20,268 nt of DNA from a virus, in IMG/VR virus record IMGVR_UViG_3300027792_000066, positions 1 to 20,268 of that record. One strand, given 5' to 3'. Below are positions 1 through 5,848 of the stretch, piece after piece; position 1 is the first letter of the stretch; the number at the start of each line of letters is the position of its first letter. The notes beneath the pieces are model-generated. The model was not told the origin of the DNA and made no database searches. It saw only the letters and a list, made by a program, of their open reading frames with translations. The translations under genes and the position numbers were made by a program.

Positions 1-888
1 CATTACTTGCAACTTAAATCCGAAGGATATGAGTTTGAAGGGCAATCGTATTTATTTTGGGAGTATATGCGATTAATTTATGAAGTAAAGCCAAAATACT
101 TTTTACTTGAGAATGTAATGATGGGAGAGAAATGGGAGAAAGTTTTAAGCAAAGCGATTGGAGTTACTCCAATTATGATTAATAGTTCACTTGTATCAGC
201 TCAGAATCGAAAGCGATTGTATTGGACAAATATCGGAATGGAATCCGCTGGCTTATTTGGTTACCCAGTAAGTATAATTGATCAGCCAAAAGACAAAGGA
301 ATATTGCTTAAAGATATACTCCAAAGCGATGTTGATGAAAAGTATTTTTTGAGTGATTTGGCAATTGAAAGAATTGAAAGGCATAATAACGACTCATTAA
401 ATAACGAAAAATCAAATTGCATTTTAGCTGGTTACCATAAAGGAGGGGGAAGAGATCAACAGTACATTGTTCATAATACAATGCCACGCTCCTCAACAAC
501 AGGTAAAGGAGGAACAGGGCCGCTTAGTCGAACTGATGGTAAGACTTATTGCCTCGATACTGGTAGTACTAATGCGATTGAAATAAAATGCGCGAGAATA
601 ACAGGAAGAAATCCTGATAATCCTAAAAGTAGAAAGCCATGTAGTAATACAAAACAGTTTCTTGAAAAAAGATTTGACGAGAAAACAGGTACTTTGACTA
701 CAATACAAAAAGACAATGTTTTAACTTTTGACTCAAAAATCCGTAGGCTTACACCTGTTGAATGCGAGCGATTGCAGACAGTTAAGGATAACTACACAAA
801 TTATGTAAGCGACTCGCAAAGGTATCGAATGCTGGGTAATGGTTGGACTGTTGATGTAATTGCTCACATATTTGGTTATTTAAAATAA
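1..888 (+). CDS. DNA cytosine-5 methyltransferase, C-terminal part
   Basis: The gene enters from before the window; the frame is open from base 1, so the TTG at 7 is not a real start. It would transfer a methyl group from S-adenosylmethionine to C5 of cytosine in the phage or host DNA. Visible family motifs, numbered from the TTG: the ENV motif IV region about residues 35-37 (LLENV), motif VIII QNRKR about 66-70, then a variable target-recognition stretch of roughly 120 residues, and motifs IX-X near the end (RRLTPVECERLQ and MLGNGWTVDVIAHIF). The Pro-Cys catalytic motif and the first SAM motif must lie upstream and cannot be checked. No restriction endonuclease of a classical type follows; the nearest nuclease is the VRR-NUC protein at 1288. 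A solitary phage methyltransferase that guards against host restriction is the likeliest role (inference). Confidence 0.93.
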   Translation, partial: HYLQLKSEGYEFEGQSYLFWEYMRLIYEVKPKYFLLENVMMGEKWEKVLSKAIGVTPIMINSSLVSAQNRKRLYWTNIGMESAGLFGYPVSIIDQPKDKGILLKDILQSDVDEKYFLSDLAIERIERHNNDSLNNEKSNCILAGYHKGGGRDQQYIVHNTMPRSSTTGKGGTGPLSRTDGKTYCLDTGSTNAIEIKCARITGRNPDNPKSRKPCSNTKQFLEKRFDEKTGTLTTIQKDNVLTFDSKIRRLTPVECERLQTVKDNYTNYVSDSQRYRMLGNGWTVDVIAHIFGYLK

Positions 889-901
889 ATTTGTATATTT
901 G
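871..901 (+). promoter_or_regulatory. Candidate Bacteroidetes-type promoter (TTTG-N19-TATATTTG)
   Basis: TTTG at 871-874 is followed after 19 nt by TATATTTG at 894-901. This matches the established Bacteroidetes vegetative promoter pattern TTG/TTTG - about 19 nt - TAnnTTTG exactly. It overlaps the end of the methyltransferase gene and would start RNA near 904-908, directly on the left arm of the inverted repeat. In an AT-rich sequence single TAnnTTTG matches arise by chance; the matched upstream element and the intergenic position raise the likelihood. Confidence 0.55.
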
Positions 902-979
902 ACCGCCGCCAAGAGAAAACACACAACTAACAACACCCTTCTTTTGCACTTGGCGGTCAATTGAGGGGTGTTTGTTTTT
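899..979 (+). other. Two interleaved inverted repeats ending in a T-rich tract (candidate small RNA or leader)
   Basis: Repeat A: TTGACCGCC at 899-907 is the perfect reverse complement of GGCGGTCAA at 952-960. Because GCC is doubled, CCGCCAAG at 906-913 also pairs perfectly with CTTGGCGG at 949-956. Repeat B: AACACCC at 932-938 pairs with GGGTGTT at 966-972 and is followed by TGTTTTTATTT. The arms are interleaved (A, B, A', B'), so they form either a pseudoknot or mutually exclusive hairpins. Stem B with its T tract resembles an intrinsic terminator with a large loop. With the promoter just upstream, a short structured transcript of about 75 nt or an attenuator-like leader is plausible. It matches no RNA family I can name. 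The rest of 889-1011 holds nothing else except the weak promoter match described separately. Confidence 0.5.
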
Positions 980-1000
980 ATTTATAAGCAAATTTATTTG
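971..1000 (+). promoter_or_regulatory. Weak Bacteroidetes-type promoter candidate
   Basis: TTTG at 971-974 is followed after 18 nt by TTTATTTG at 993-1000, one mismatch from TAnnTTTG. It would start RNA a few bases before the ATG at 1012 and so could serve the small gene cluster. The T-rich sequence makes a chance match likely. Confidence 0.25.
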
Positions 1001-1011
1001 ATTATTCACTT

Positions 1012-1098
1012 ATGAAATACATTTTAATTTTTGCACTATACGAGATAGTAAGACCAAAAGCGATTGAGTTGTTTCACTACATTATAAGCAAGCTATGA
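1012..1098 (+). CDS. 28-residue hydrophobic small ORF, possible leader peptide
   Basis: ATG at 1012 opens a 28-codon frame beginning MKYILIFALYEIV and ending YIISKL. Its TGA stop overlaps the ATG of the next gene as ATGA (1095-1098), an arrangement used elsewhere in this window for real gene pairs. The N-terminal half is hydrophobic with one lysine at position 2, so it may be a tiny membrane peptide. Alternatively it only couples translation to the next gene. I recognise no family. It is too short to judge by codon use. Confidence 0.4.
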   Translation: MKYILIFALYEIVRPKAIELFHYIISKL

Positions 1099-1319
1099 CA
1101 CTAAAAGAGGAATTTATTCAATTATTATTTACAAAACACAATCAAGTTTTTAATAATTTTGAAATTGTAAGCATAAGTCACTTTGATGAAAATAAAATAT
1201 CTATACTTTGCAAAATAGAAGGAGAGTTAAACGCAGTTGATTATACTAATAAATATGCAGAAAAAATTTATAATTTATATTTAGAATATGACCGAGCAGC
1301 AAATACAAACAAAGATTAA
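1095..1319 (+). CDS. Hypothetical protein, 74 aa
   Basis: A 74-residue acidic and aromatic-rich protein beginning MTLKEEFIQLLF. I do not recognise the family. It has no membrane segment or cysteine motif. A helix-strand alternation is suggested by the KEEF..LL start, the central FEIVSISHFDENKISILCKI stretch and an amphipathic end (KYAEKIYNLYLEYDRA). It overlaps the upstream 28-codon frame by 4 nt and the downstream nuclease gene by 32 nt, so it sits inside a continuous translational chain of small phage genes. Confidence 0.6.
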   Translation: MTLKEEFIQLLFTKHNQVFNNFEIVSISHFDENKISILCKIEGELNAVDYTNKYAEKIYNLYLEYDRAANTNKD

Positions 1320-1542
1320 ACGCAAATTGATTGAGCGCGGTTGGTATGTCACGAAACTTATAAAGACATCGACCAACGGCATACCCGACCTACTGGCAAT
1401 CAAATACGGCAAAGCGATGTTCATCGAAGTAAAACGCGAAGGCGGGAAGCTATCGCCAATTCAAGAGCTGCGCATCGAGGAACTAAAAGCCGCAGGGGCA
1501 ATTGTAAAAATATGGACTGACTTTGAGACTGATTTTAAATAA
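1288..1542 (+). CDS. VRR-NUC domain nuclease
   Basis: An 84-residue protein consisting of one VRR-NUC domain, a compact branch of the PD-(D/E)XK nuclease fold found in phages. The core is complete: an N-terminal helix (residues 1-18), GIPDLL with Asp34, FIEVKRE with Glu47 and Lys49, and the K-S-P-Q segment ending at Gln59, then a helix and the final strand (IVKIW). Stand-alone phage VRR-NUC proteins are generally taken to be DNA endonucleases, possibly acting on branched DNA during recombination or packaging; the substrate here is inferred. The base composition is more GC-rich than the adjoining small genes, so it may have a different history. Its ATG lies inside the 3' end of the preceding gene. 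Confidence 0.9.
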   Translation: MTEQQIQTKIKRKLIERGWYVTKLIKTSTNGIPDLLAIKYGKAMFIEVKREGGKLSPIQELRIEELKAAGAIVKIWTDFETDFK

Positions 1543-1543
1543 T

Positions 1544-1759
1544 ATGACACCAAAAGAGAAAGCTAAAGAGTTATTTAAAAAATACTCAAAAGGCAAAGAT
1601 GAACACGGATGGAATTTATGTGAATTTGATAGTTGTGCTAAGAAATGCGCTTTGATTGCAGTAGGTGAACTATTATCTGAAACAGAAGAAAGAGATGGTA
1701 TGAGAGTTATAAATAATCCGTATTGGATGGAAGTTAAAAACGAAATCTTAATATTATGA
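1544..1759 (+). CDS. Small phage protein of the MTPKEKA type, 71 aa
   Basis: The start is set at the ATG of MTPKEKAKELFKKYS, one base after the TAA of the nuclease gene; an upstream in-frame TTG at 1523 lies inside that gene and is unlikely. The form (MTPKEKA start, a middle KKCALIAVGELL helix, and a YWMEVKNEI end) matches a small protein seen often in Bacteroidetes phages and prophages whose function is unknown. Two cysteines flank the centre (CEFDSC.KKC gives three in all), but this is not a clear zinc site. It is mostly helical and probably cytosolic. Confidence 0.75.
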   Translation: MTPKEKAKELFKKYSKGKDEHGWNLCEFDSCAKKCALIAVGELLSETEERDGMRVINNPYWMEVKNEILIL

Positions 1760-1791
1760 AATTTTAAAACGGTAATCACGAAATAAATTTA

Positions 1792-2049
1792 ATGCCTAAT
1801 GGAACGCGTTGGGTAGATATAAATGAAATTAAACACGTTATGACACCAAAACACTACGACAACCAGCAGCAATACGATGTTATTGATATAATAAAAGACT
1901 ACGACCTAAATTTTAACGAGGGTAATGCAGTCAAGTATATTGTAAGAGCGAGACGCAAAGGCGCACACCTTGAAGACCTACGCAAAGCGATGCACTACCT
2001 CGACCGCGAAATAATACACCACGAGACCAAACTAAAATTTAAACAATGA
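1792..2049 (+). CDS. DUF3310-type phage protein (SaV-like)
   Basis: An 85-residue protein with the signature of the DUF3310 family: YDVIDIIKDYDLNF, then EGNAVKYIVRARRKG, then EDLRKAMHYLDREI. Family members are common in phage early or nucleotide-metabolism regions; some are annotated as nucleotide-kinase-like, without firm biochemistry. The ATG at 1792 gives a 16-residue leader; an internal ATG at 1840 (MTPKHYDN) starts exactly where the family domain begins and is an equally good start. The stop overlaps the next ATG as ATGA. The 32 bases before the gene (1760-1791) contain no signal I can support. Confidence 0.85.
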   Translation: MPNGTRWVDINEIKHVMTPKHYDNQQQYDVIDIIKDYDLNFNEGNAVKYIVRARRKGAHLEDLRKAMHYLDREIIHHETKLKFKQ

Positions 2050-2237
2050 GAGCAGGCTCAAAAATTTACAAAGGCCTTGAGGTGCCAATTAACGCTCCCA
2101 TACACATCAATAAGCAAGGCCGTGAGTTTTATATTAGTGGATTGTGTTACAATACCGCATTTTGCCGTTATATAGATACAGGAGGAATAATTGAGATAAA
2201 AAGTAGTTCGGTATCGAAATATTTAGTAGGTTTGTAG
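2046..2237 (+). CDS. Hypothetical protein, 63 aa
   Basis: A 63-residue protein starting MRAGSKIYKGLEVPI, coupled to the upstream DUF3310 gene by an ATGA overlap. It appears beta-rich (IYKGLEV, EFYISGLCY, IIEIKSSS) and has two cysteines but no recognised motif. I do not know the family. The close coupling on both sides supports that it is translated. Confidence 0.6.
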   Translation: MRAGSKIYKGLEVPINAPIHINKQGREFYISGLCYNTAFCRYIDTGGIIEIKSSSVSKYLVGL

Positions 2238-2241
2238 CGAT

Positions 2242-2475
2242 ATGGTAAAACCGCACACTATAAGTACACAAATGTGGCTTGAACAAGAGGACGACGATCT
2301 TGGAATGGGCGGGAGCTTTGTCGAATTTCGGGTAATGGTTGACGCAATCAACGGCTACTGGATCGAGAACGAAAGCGAAATTTGTATCGTAGTGCAAGGA
2401 ACGGTCTACTATGTCGAGAATAATGAGCCTTTGCTTTTGTTTTTATCGGAATATTTTAACCCAATGCGGTTATGA
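2242..2475 (+). CDS. Hypothetical acidic protein, 77 aa
   Basis: A 77-residue acidic protein, MVKPHTISTQMWLEQEDDD at the start and LLLFLSEYFNPMRL at the end. It begins 4 nt after the preceding stop and its TGA overlaps the ATG of the sigma-like gene (ATGA at 2472-2475). No family is recognised. The tight coupling to the sigma-like gene suggests co-expression and possibly a functional link, but nothing in the sequence shows one. Confidence 0.6.
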   Translation: MVKPHTISTQMWLEQEDDDLGMGGSFVEFRVMVDAINGYWIENESEICIVVQGTVYYVENNEPLLLFLSEYFNPMRL

Positions 2476-2900
2476 TACTCCAGGAGTTAGCCAAAAAAGA
2501 CGCCGTTTGGCGGAAGATGGCCTTCCAAATATGCAAAGACAAGGACTTGGCTGACGAGTTAGTGCAAGAGATGTATCTTAAATTGTATCAAAATACCAAT
2601 CTAATAAAAGAAGGGTATATTTATACAGTTCTAAGAAACCTATTCTATGACTATACTAAAAGTCAAAAGGATATAATAATCGACTTTAGTAATATAGAGA
2701 TTGAGGACACGGAATACATCGAGCCAGTGGATTACTTTCAACTTATGAAAGGTTTAACTTGGTACGAGCGCACAATGTTTGAGCTTTCAACTTTGGTCGG
2801 TCAGCGTGAACTCAGCCGACAAACAGGCATACACTTACAAACTATCCATCGAGTTAATAAGATGGTCAAATCTAAAATAAATGGCAAAAAGAAGAACTAA
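2472..2900 (+). CDS. Sigma-70-like RNA polymerase sigma factor
   Basis: A 142-residue protein with a sigma region-2-like segment (residues about 8-50, including DLADELVQEMYLKLY, and a TVLRNLFYDYTKSQK helix about 57-71) and a C-terminal helix-turn-helix resembling region 4 (about 105-137, GQRELSRQTGIHLQTIHRVN). It is shorter than a typical ECF sigma factor (about 170-200), and the linker between regions is acidic. Proteins of this kind precede the terminase genes in several Bacteroidetes phages. The likely role is to direct host RNA polymerase to phage promoters, for example the repeated 29-bp element before 5106, 12305 and 14973; that link is my inference. A packaging-related DNA-binding role is an alternative. 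Confidence 0.78.
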   Translation: MILQELAKKDAVWRKMAFQICKDKDLADELVQEMYLKLYQNTNLIKEGYIYTVLRNLFYDYTKSQKDIIIDFSNIEIEDTEYIEPVDYFQLMKGLTWYERTMFELSTLVGQRELSRQTGIHLQTIHRVNKMVKSKINGKKKN

Positions 2901-3255
2901 AAAAGAGATACAAGGTCTTGGCGATGTAATCGCTAACATAACCAACTCAGTTGGTATTGAGCCTTGTCAAGGTTGCAAAGAGCGTCAATTCGGACTGAAT
3001 CGTTTATTTAATTTCAAAAGAGTTAAAAGCGAGATGTCATCAGAAGACAAAGAATCGTTTAAAACATTCCTTGAGCCTAAAGGGCAACGTGTAATCGATG
3101 GAAAACGTACTGAGTTAAACTTTGACGATGTGACCTATTTAAACGCCTTATATCTCAAATACTTTGGTTTAGACAATAGCAATTGCCCAACCTGCTCCAA
3201 AGTACATGAGCAAATTATAAAAGATTTATACAAACTATCGAATTATGGAGGATAA
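2881..3255 (+). CDS. Four-cysteine (putative zinc-binding) phage protein, GLGD type
   Basis: A 124-residue protein starting MAKRRTKKEIQGLGDVI. Two pairs of cysteines, CQGC (29 and 32) and CPTC (102 and 105), could bind one zinc ion although they are about 70 residues apart. The N-terminal half (GLGDVIANITNSVGI, then C-GC-ERQ-LNRLF) resembles a small Bacteroidetes phage protein with the pattern GLGD-I-GI-C-GC-R-LN-LF, whose function is unknown. The start is basic (RRTKK), which suits contact with nucleic acid. It overlaps the sigma-like gene by 20 nt and the next gene by 11 nt, so it is co-translated just ahead of the terminase pair. Confidence 0.7.
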   Translation: MAKRRTKKEIQGLGDVIANITNSVGIEPCQGCKERQFGLNRLFNFKRVKSEMSSEDKESFKTFLEPKGQRVIDGKRTELNFDDVTYLNALYLKYFGLDNSNCPTCSKVHEQIIKDLYKLSNYGG

Positions 3256-3460
3256 CCAATTCGGTCTATTGTGTGAATTTTTAGACAAATTAATTGACAA
3301 CAAACCCGAAGACGTTACTCACAACGAGCTTTGGCTATCTCCCAACCTGTTTGATATTTTAAAACTCAAGGAATATCGCGATTTTAAGATACAAACCGAC
3401 GAAAATATACCAGTTAACCAAGTAATTATAGGACAATGGCTTACTCCCAGCAACAAATAG
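3245..3460 (+). CDS. Hypothetical protein, 71 aa
   Basis: A 71-residue acidic protein (MEDNQFGLLCEFLDKLIDN start). I do not recognise it. An amphipathic N-terminal helix and a strand-rich end (FKIQTDENIPVNQVIIGQWL) are suggested. The gene overlaps the previous one by 11 nt and the small terminase gene by 25 nt, which makes translation likely despite the small size. Confidence 0.6.
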   Translation: MEDNQFGLLCEFLDKLIDNKPEDVTHNELWLSPNLFDILKLKEYRDFKIQTDENIPVNQVIIGQWLTPSNK

Positions 3461-3849
3461 ATGACACTTTCGACGAAATATTAAGAGAAATAGAGCAAGG
3501 AAACTCACTTATCTCGATTTTAAGACGTAAAGAGTTTCCAAGTACTGCAACTTTTTACCAGTGGTTGGAAGCAGACGAAGACAAAGCAAAAAGATACGTG
3601 CGCGCGTGCGAAATCCGAGCTGACGTGATATTTGAGGACATCATCGACATCGCCGACCACTCCGACGAAGACCATACACCCTTTACTGGAGCGAATGTAG
3701 TGCAACGTGACCGCTTAAAAATCGACGCTCGCAAATGGATCGTTGCAAAATTGCACCCAAAGAAGTACTCGGACCGAGTGTATCAAGACATCACAACGCA
3801 CCAAGAGCAACCACTATTCCCCGATGTTTGTACGAACAACAGTAATTAA
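3436..3849 (+). CDS. terS: Terminase small subunit
   Basis: A 137-residue protein of the small terminase family, which recognises phage DNA and hands it to the large subunit for packaging. Family features visible: an N-terminal helix-turn-helix segment (about residues 8-55: ILREIEQGNSLISILRRKEFPSTATFYQWL), the ERAD-type helix (EIRADVIFEDIIDIAD, about 58-74), and the VVQRDRLKIDARKWIVAKLHPKKYSDR block (about 88-113) typical of this branch. It overlaps the large subunit gene by 26 nt, the usual terS-terL arrangement. Confidence 0.93.
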   Translation: MAYSQQQIDDTFDEILREIEQGNSLISILRRKEFPSTATFYQWLEADEDKAKRYVRACEIRADVIFEDIIDIADHSDEDHTPFTGANVVQRDRLKIDARKWIVAKLHPKKYSDRVYQDITTHQEQPLFPDVCTNNSN

Positions 3850-4987
3850 CAAGGTCTTAGGGCTAAAAAAATTCACTAAAGGAATACAAGGAGGCACCTC
3901 AGCGGGCAAGACCTTCGGAATCCTTCCAATACTTATTGACTTATGCTGCAAGACCGAACTCCTCGAGATTTCGGTTGTAGCGGAGTCGATACCACACCTC
4001 AAAAGAGGGGCAATAAAAGACTTCAAAAAAATAATGGTGTTAACAGGTCGATGGAATCCCCAACGATGGAACGCGACTGACTTCAAATACACATTTGCCA
4101 ACAACTCAGCAATCGAATTTTTTAGCGCAGAAAACGACTCAAAACTTCGAGGAGCAAGGCGTGATTATTTGTACATGAACGAGGCCAATAACATGACCTT
4201 TCACGCTTACACCGAACTCGCCTCACGTACCAAAAAAGGCGTTTATTTGGATTGGAATCCAGTCAACGAGTTTTGGTTTCACACCGATTTAATAAACGAC
4301 CACGACGTTGATTTTTTAATTGTGAACTACGAGGACAACGAGGCCTGTCCCGAATCGGCCTTAAATTTTATTCTCAAAGCAAAAGAGAAAGCCAAGACAT
4401 CAACTTTTTGGGCGAACTGGTATAACGTTTACGGCTTAGGTCAACTCGGCTCACTTGAGGGCGTTGTGTTCCCTAATTGGGAACAAATAGACACAATACC
4501 TCAAGAGGCGAAATTCTTAGGTTGTGGCCTCGATTTTGGCTACTCGAATGATCCATCCGCTTTAATTGGAGTATATGAGTACAACGGCAAAATAATAGCT
4601 GACGAAATGATTTATTCGACCTCACTTTTAAACTCGGACATCATTCGATTAATGAAGCAGGACAAACGCCTCCCGATTTGGGCCGACTCAGCCGAGCCAA
4701 AGTCAATTGAGGAGATACGTCGAGCGGGTTTTAATATCAAGCCAGTTGTAAAAGGTGCAGACTCAATAAATTTCGGGATTTCAGTATTGCAGGAGAAGGA
4801 TTTACTTGTCACAAAGCATAGCACCAACCTTATAAAAGAGCTGCGCAACTACTCTTGGGACACCGACAAAACAGGCAAGCGACTCAACCGCCCGATTGAT
4901 GACTACAATCACGCCATCGATGCGATGCGCTACTTTGCTATGATGGGCCTATCGATAAGAAAATCGCGAAAAGTGATTATAACCTAA
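3824..4987 (+). CDS. terL: Terminase large subunit (PBSX/Terminase_3-like)
   Basis: The ATP-driven packaging motor and headful or site-specific nuclease. The start is set at ATG 3824 (MFVRTTVINKVLG), giving 387 residues; an upstream in-frame ATG at 3743 would add 27 residues without family character and lie deep inside terS. ATPase part: Walker A GGTSAGKT (about 23-30), Walker B YLYMNE (about 115-120). Nuclease part with three acidic clusters: GLDFGYSNDPSA (Asp about 237), IWADSAEP (Asp about 287) and DDYNHAIDAMRYF (Asp about 365). All key residues are present, so the protein looks intact, at the short end of the family range. The next gene is separated by 118 nt that carry regulatory signals. 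Confidence 0.96.
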   Translation: MFVRTTVINKVLGLKKFTKGIQGGTSAGKTFGILPILIDLCCKTELLEISVVAESIPHLKRGAIKDFKKIMVLTGRWNPQRWNATDFKYTFANNSAIEFFSAENDSKLRGARRDYLYMNEANNMTFHAYTELASRTKKGVYLDWNPVNEFWFHTDLINDHDVDFLIVNYEDNEACPESALNFILKAKEKAKTSTFWANWYNVYGLGQLGSLEGVVFPNWEQIDTIPQEAKFLGCGLDFGYSNDPSALIGVYEYNGKIIADEMIYSTSLLNSDIIRLMKQDKRLPIWADSAEPKSIEEIRRAGFNIKPVVKGADSINFGISVLQEKDLLVTKHSTNLIKELRNYSWDTDKTGKRLNRPIDDYNHAIDAMRYFAMMGLSIRKSRKVIIT

Positions 4988-4988
4988 A

Positions 4989-5025
4989 GGGTGTAATTGC
5001 ATGAATTTTTCCGAAAATAACACCC
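4989..5025 (+). terminator. Weak hairpin after the terminase gene
   Basis: GGGTGT at 4989-4994 pairs with ACACCC at 5020-5025, and the stem can be extended past one mismatch by ATT/AAT, starting one base after the terL stop. No T run follows, so as a factor-independent terminator it is weak; it may protect the 3' end of the terminase mRNA. The short terminase-to-tail gap (4988-5105) holds this hairpin plus the palindrome and promoter-like element listed next. Confidence 0.35.
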
Positions 5026-5040
5026 AATAGGGTATGAAAA

Positions 5041-5057
5041 TCAATTATAAAAATTGA
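5041..5057 (+). promoter_or_regulatory. Palindrome TCAATT-N5-AATTGA upstream of first late element
   Basis: TCAATT (5041-5046) and AATTGA (5052-5057) are exact inverted copies, extended by one more pair on each outer side (AATCAATT / AATTGATT, 5039-5059 in total). The same half-sites recur upstream of 12305 at an identical 19-nt distance from the 29-bp element. No T tract follows, so a protein-binding operator or activator site is more likely than a terminator. Confidence 0.5.
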
Positions 5058-5076
5058 TTATCACTTTAAAAAATAA

Positions 5077-5105
5077 ACAAAACAACATTTTTCAGTTATA
5101 TAAGT
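5077..5105 (+). promoter_or_regulatory. 29-bp late-promoter-like element, copy 1
   Basis: The 29 bases that touch ATG 5106 match those before 14973 at 25 of 29 positions without any gap. Shared parts are ACAAAACAAC at the left (5077-5086), a T run, TCAGTTA (5092-5098) ending 7 nt before the ATG, and GT just before it. No TAnnTTTG host promoter is present in this gap. A phage-specific promoter giving a very short or absent leader is the leading idea; a translation-initiation element is the alternative. Confidence 0.6.
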
Positions 5106-5798
5106 ATGAGAGTAGTTATTCCAACAAGCTTAAGCGAGATAAAATTGTCTCAATATTCACGTTATCAAAAGGTATTAAAGGACAACCTCGATGACGAGAC
5201 CTTCGTTTGCATTCAAATGGTGGCGATATTTTGCAACCTAACTGTTGCCGATGTAATGAAAATCCCAGTTAATGATTTTACTGATATTATTGAGACTCTT
5301 GCAAAAGTATTGGATCAAAAACCGAAGCTCGTTCGCACGTTCAAAATGAATGGCGTTAACTACGGTTTCATTCCAAACTTTGATAAGATTACACTCGGCG
5401 AACACGCAACGATTGACACGCTGCTCGGAACTGACGAAAACATACCGCTATTAATGTCGGTACTTTATAGACCTATTAAACGCAAAGCGGGCGAATTTTA
5501 TGAGATTGAAGACTACGACGGCGACGAAAGCAAGGCTGATTTTTATAAGGATGTCACAATGGATATTGTGGTGGGTTCGATGCTTTTTTTTTGGACTTTA
5601 AACAAGGAATTGTTGAGCAATACCCTATTGCATTTGGAGGACAAAGCAGCGAGGGAGGGACTGAATTTGGAGGGAATTTTGGAGAACGCTGGGGCTGGTT
5701 CCAAAGCTTTGTTCGATTGTCGCGTGAACTTAGAATCCACGTTCGAGATGTGGGAAAGGAGCCTCTTCATGAATCACTCACGTTACTATCTTACCTAA
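5106..5798 (+). CDS. Tail assembly chaperone, unshifted form (gpG-like)
   Basis: A 230-residue protein starting MRVVIPTSLSEIKLSQYSRY, a start typical of Bacteroidetes siphophage tail-assembly chaperones, which bind the tape measure protein and help polymerise the tail tube around it. It has an N-terminal domain to about residue 150, then a hydrophobic helix (VVGSMLFFWTLNKELLSNTL) and a charged helix. After a run of nine T at 5584-5592 this frame continues to 5798, while a second frame (-1) is open to 5848 and carries a conserved-looking extension. The two together resemble the G / G-T pair of lambda-type phages: a short product and a less abundant frameshifted product. It follows the 29-bp late element directly and heads the tail block. 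Confidence 0.8.
   Translation: MRVVIPTSLSEIKLSQYSRYQKVLKDNLDDETFVCIQMVAIFCNLTVADVMKIPVNDFTDIIETLAKVLDQKPKLVRTFKMNGVNYGFIPNFDKITLGEHATIDTLLGTDENIPLLMSVLYRPIKRKAGEFYEIEDYDGDESKADFYKDVTMDIVVGSMLFFWTLNKELLSNTLLHLEDKAAREGLNLEGILENAGAGSKALFDCRVNLESTFEMWERSLFMNHSRYYLT
5584..5592 (+). other. Slippery run of nine T: -1 frameshift site
   Basis: In the frame of 5106 the run reads CTT-TTT-TTT-TGG, which contains the heptamer T-TTT-TTT (5585-5591), a perfect X-XXY-YYZ -1 slippery site. The -1 frame is closed upstream by TAA at 5546-5548 and has no ATG before its conserved part, so it can only be reached by a shift inside the overlap. Transcriptional slippage on the homopolymer would give the same fusion. 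Confidence 0.7.
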
Positions 5799-5848
5799 TC
5801 GATGAGTCTTTGGAGGAAGCCAAACAAATTAAAAAACAAATGAAATGA
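5591..5848 (+). CDS. Tail assembly chaperone, -1 frameshift extension (gpT-like)
   Basis: An 85-residue extension in the -1 frame, giving a fusion of about 247 residues if the shift is on the T run. The linker (EQYPIAFGGQSSEGG) leads into FGERWGWFQSFVRLSREL, then PLHESLTLLSYLIDESLEEA and a basic end. A K/R-W-G-W aromatic motif followed by an LH-x-LT-x-L helix is typical of the T-part of these chaperones, which recruits tail tube subunits. Its TGA overlaps the ATG of the next gene (ATGA at 5845-5848), whereas the unshifted frame stops 47 nt earlier; this coupling supports that ribosomes finish in the -1 frame. There is no ATG start of its own. Confidence 0.78.
   Translation: MDFKQGIVEQYPIAFGGQSSEGGTEFGGNFGERWGWFQSFVRLSRELRIHVRDVGKEPLHESLTLLSYLIDESLEEAKQIKKQMK

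Noticed and set aside
899-972. Interleaved repeats as a CRISPR unit or attachment site
   Set aside because: There is only one set of arms, in inverted rather than direct orientation, with no repeat-spacer order and no integrase gene nearby.
1523-1543. TTG start at 1523 for the 71-residue protein
   Set aside because: It lies inside the nuclease gene, and the family-like start MTPKEKA begins at ATG 1544.
3743-3823. N-terminal extension of the large terminase from ATG 3743
   Set aside because: The added 27 residues are low in family character and overlap terS by over 100 nt; ATG 3824 begins just before the conserved ATPase part.
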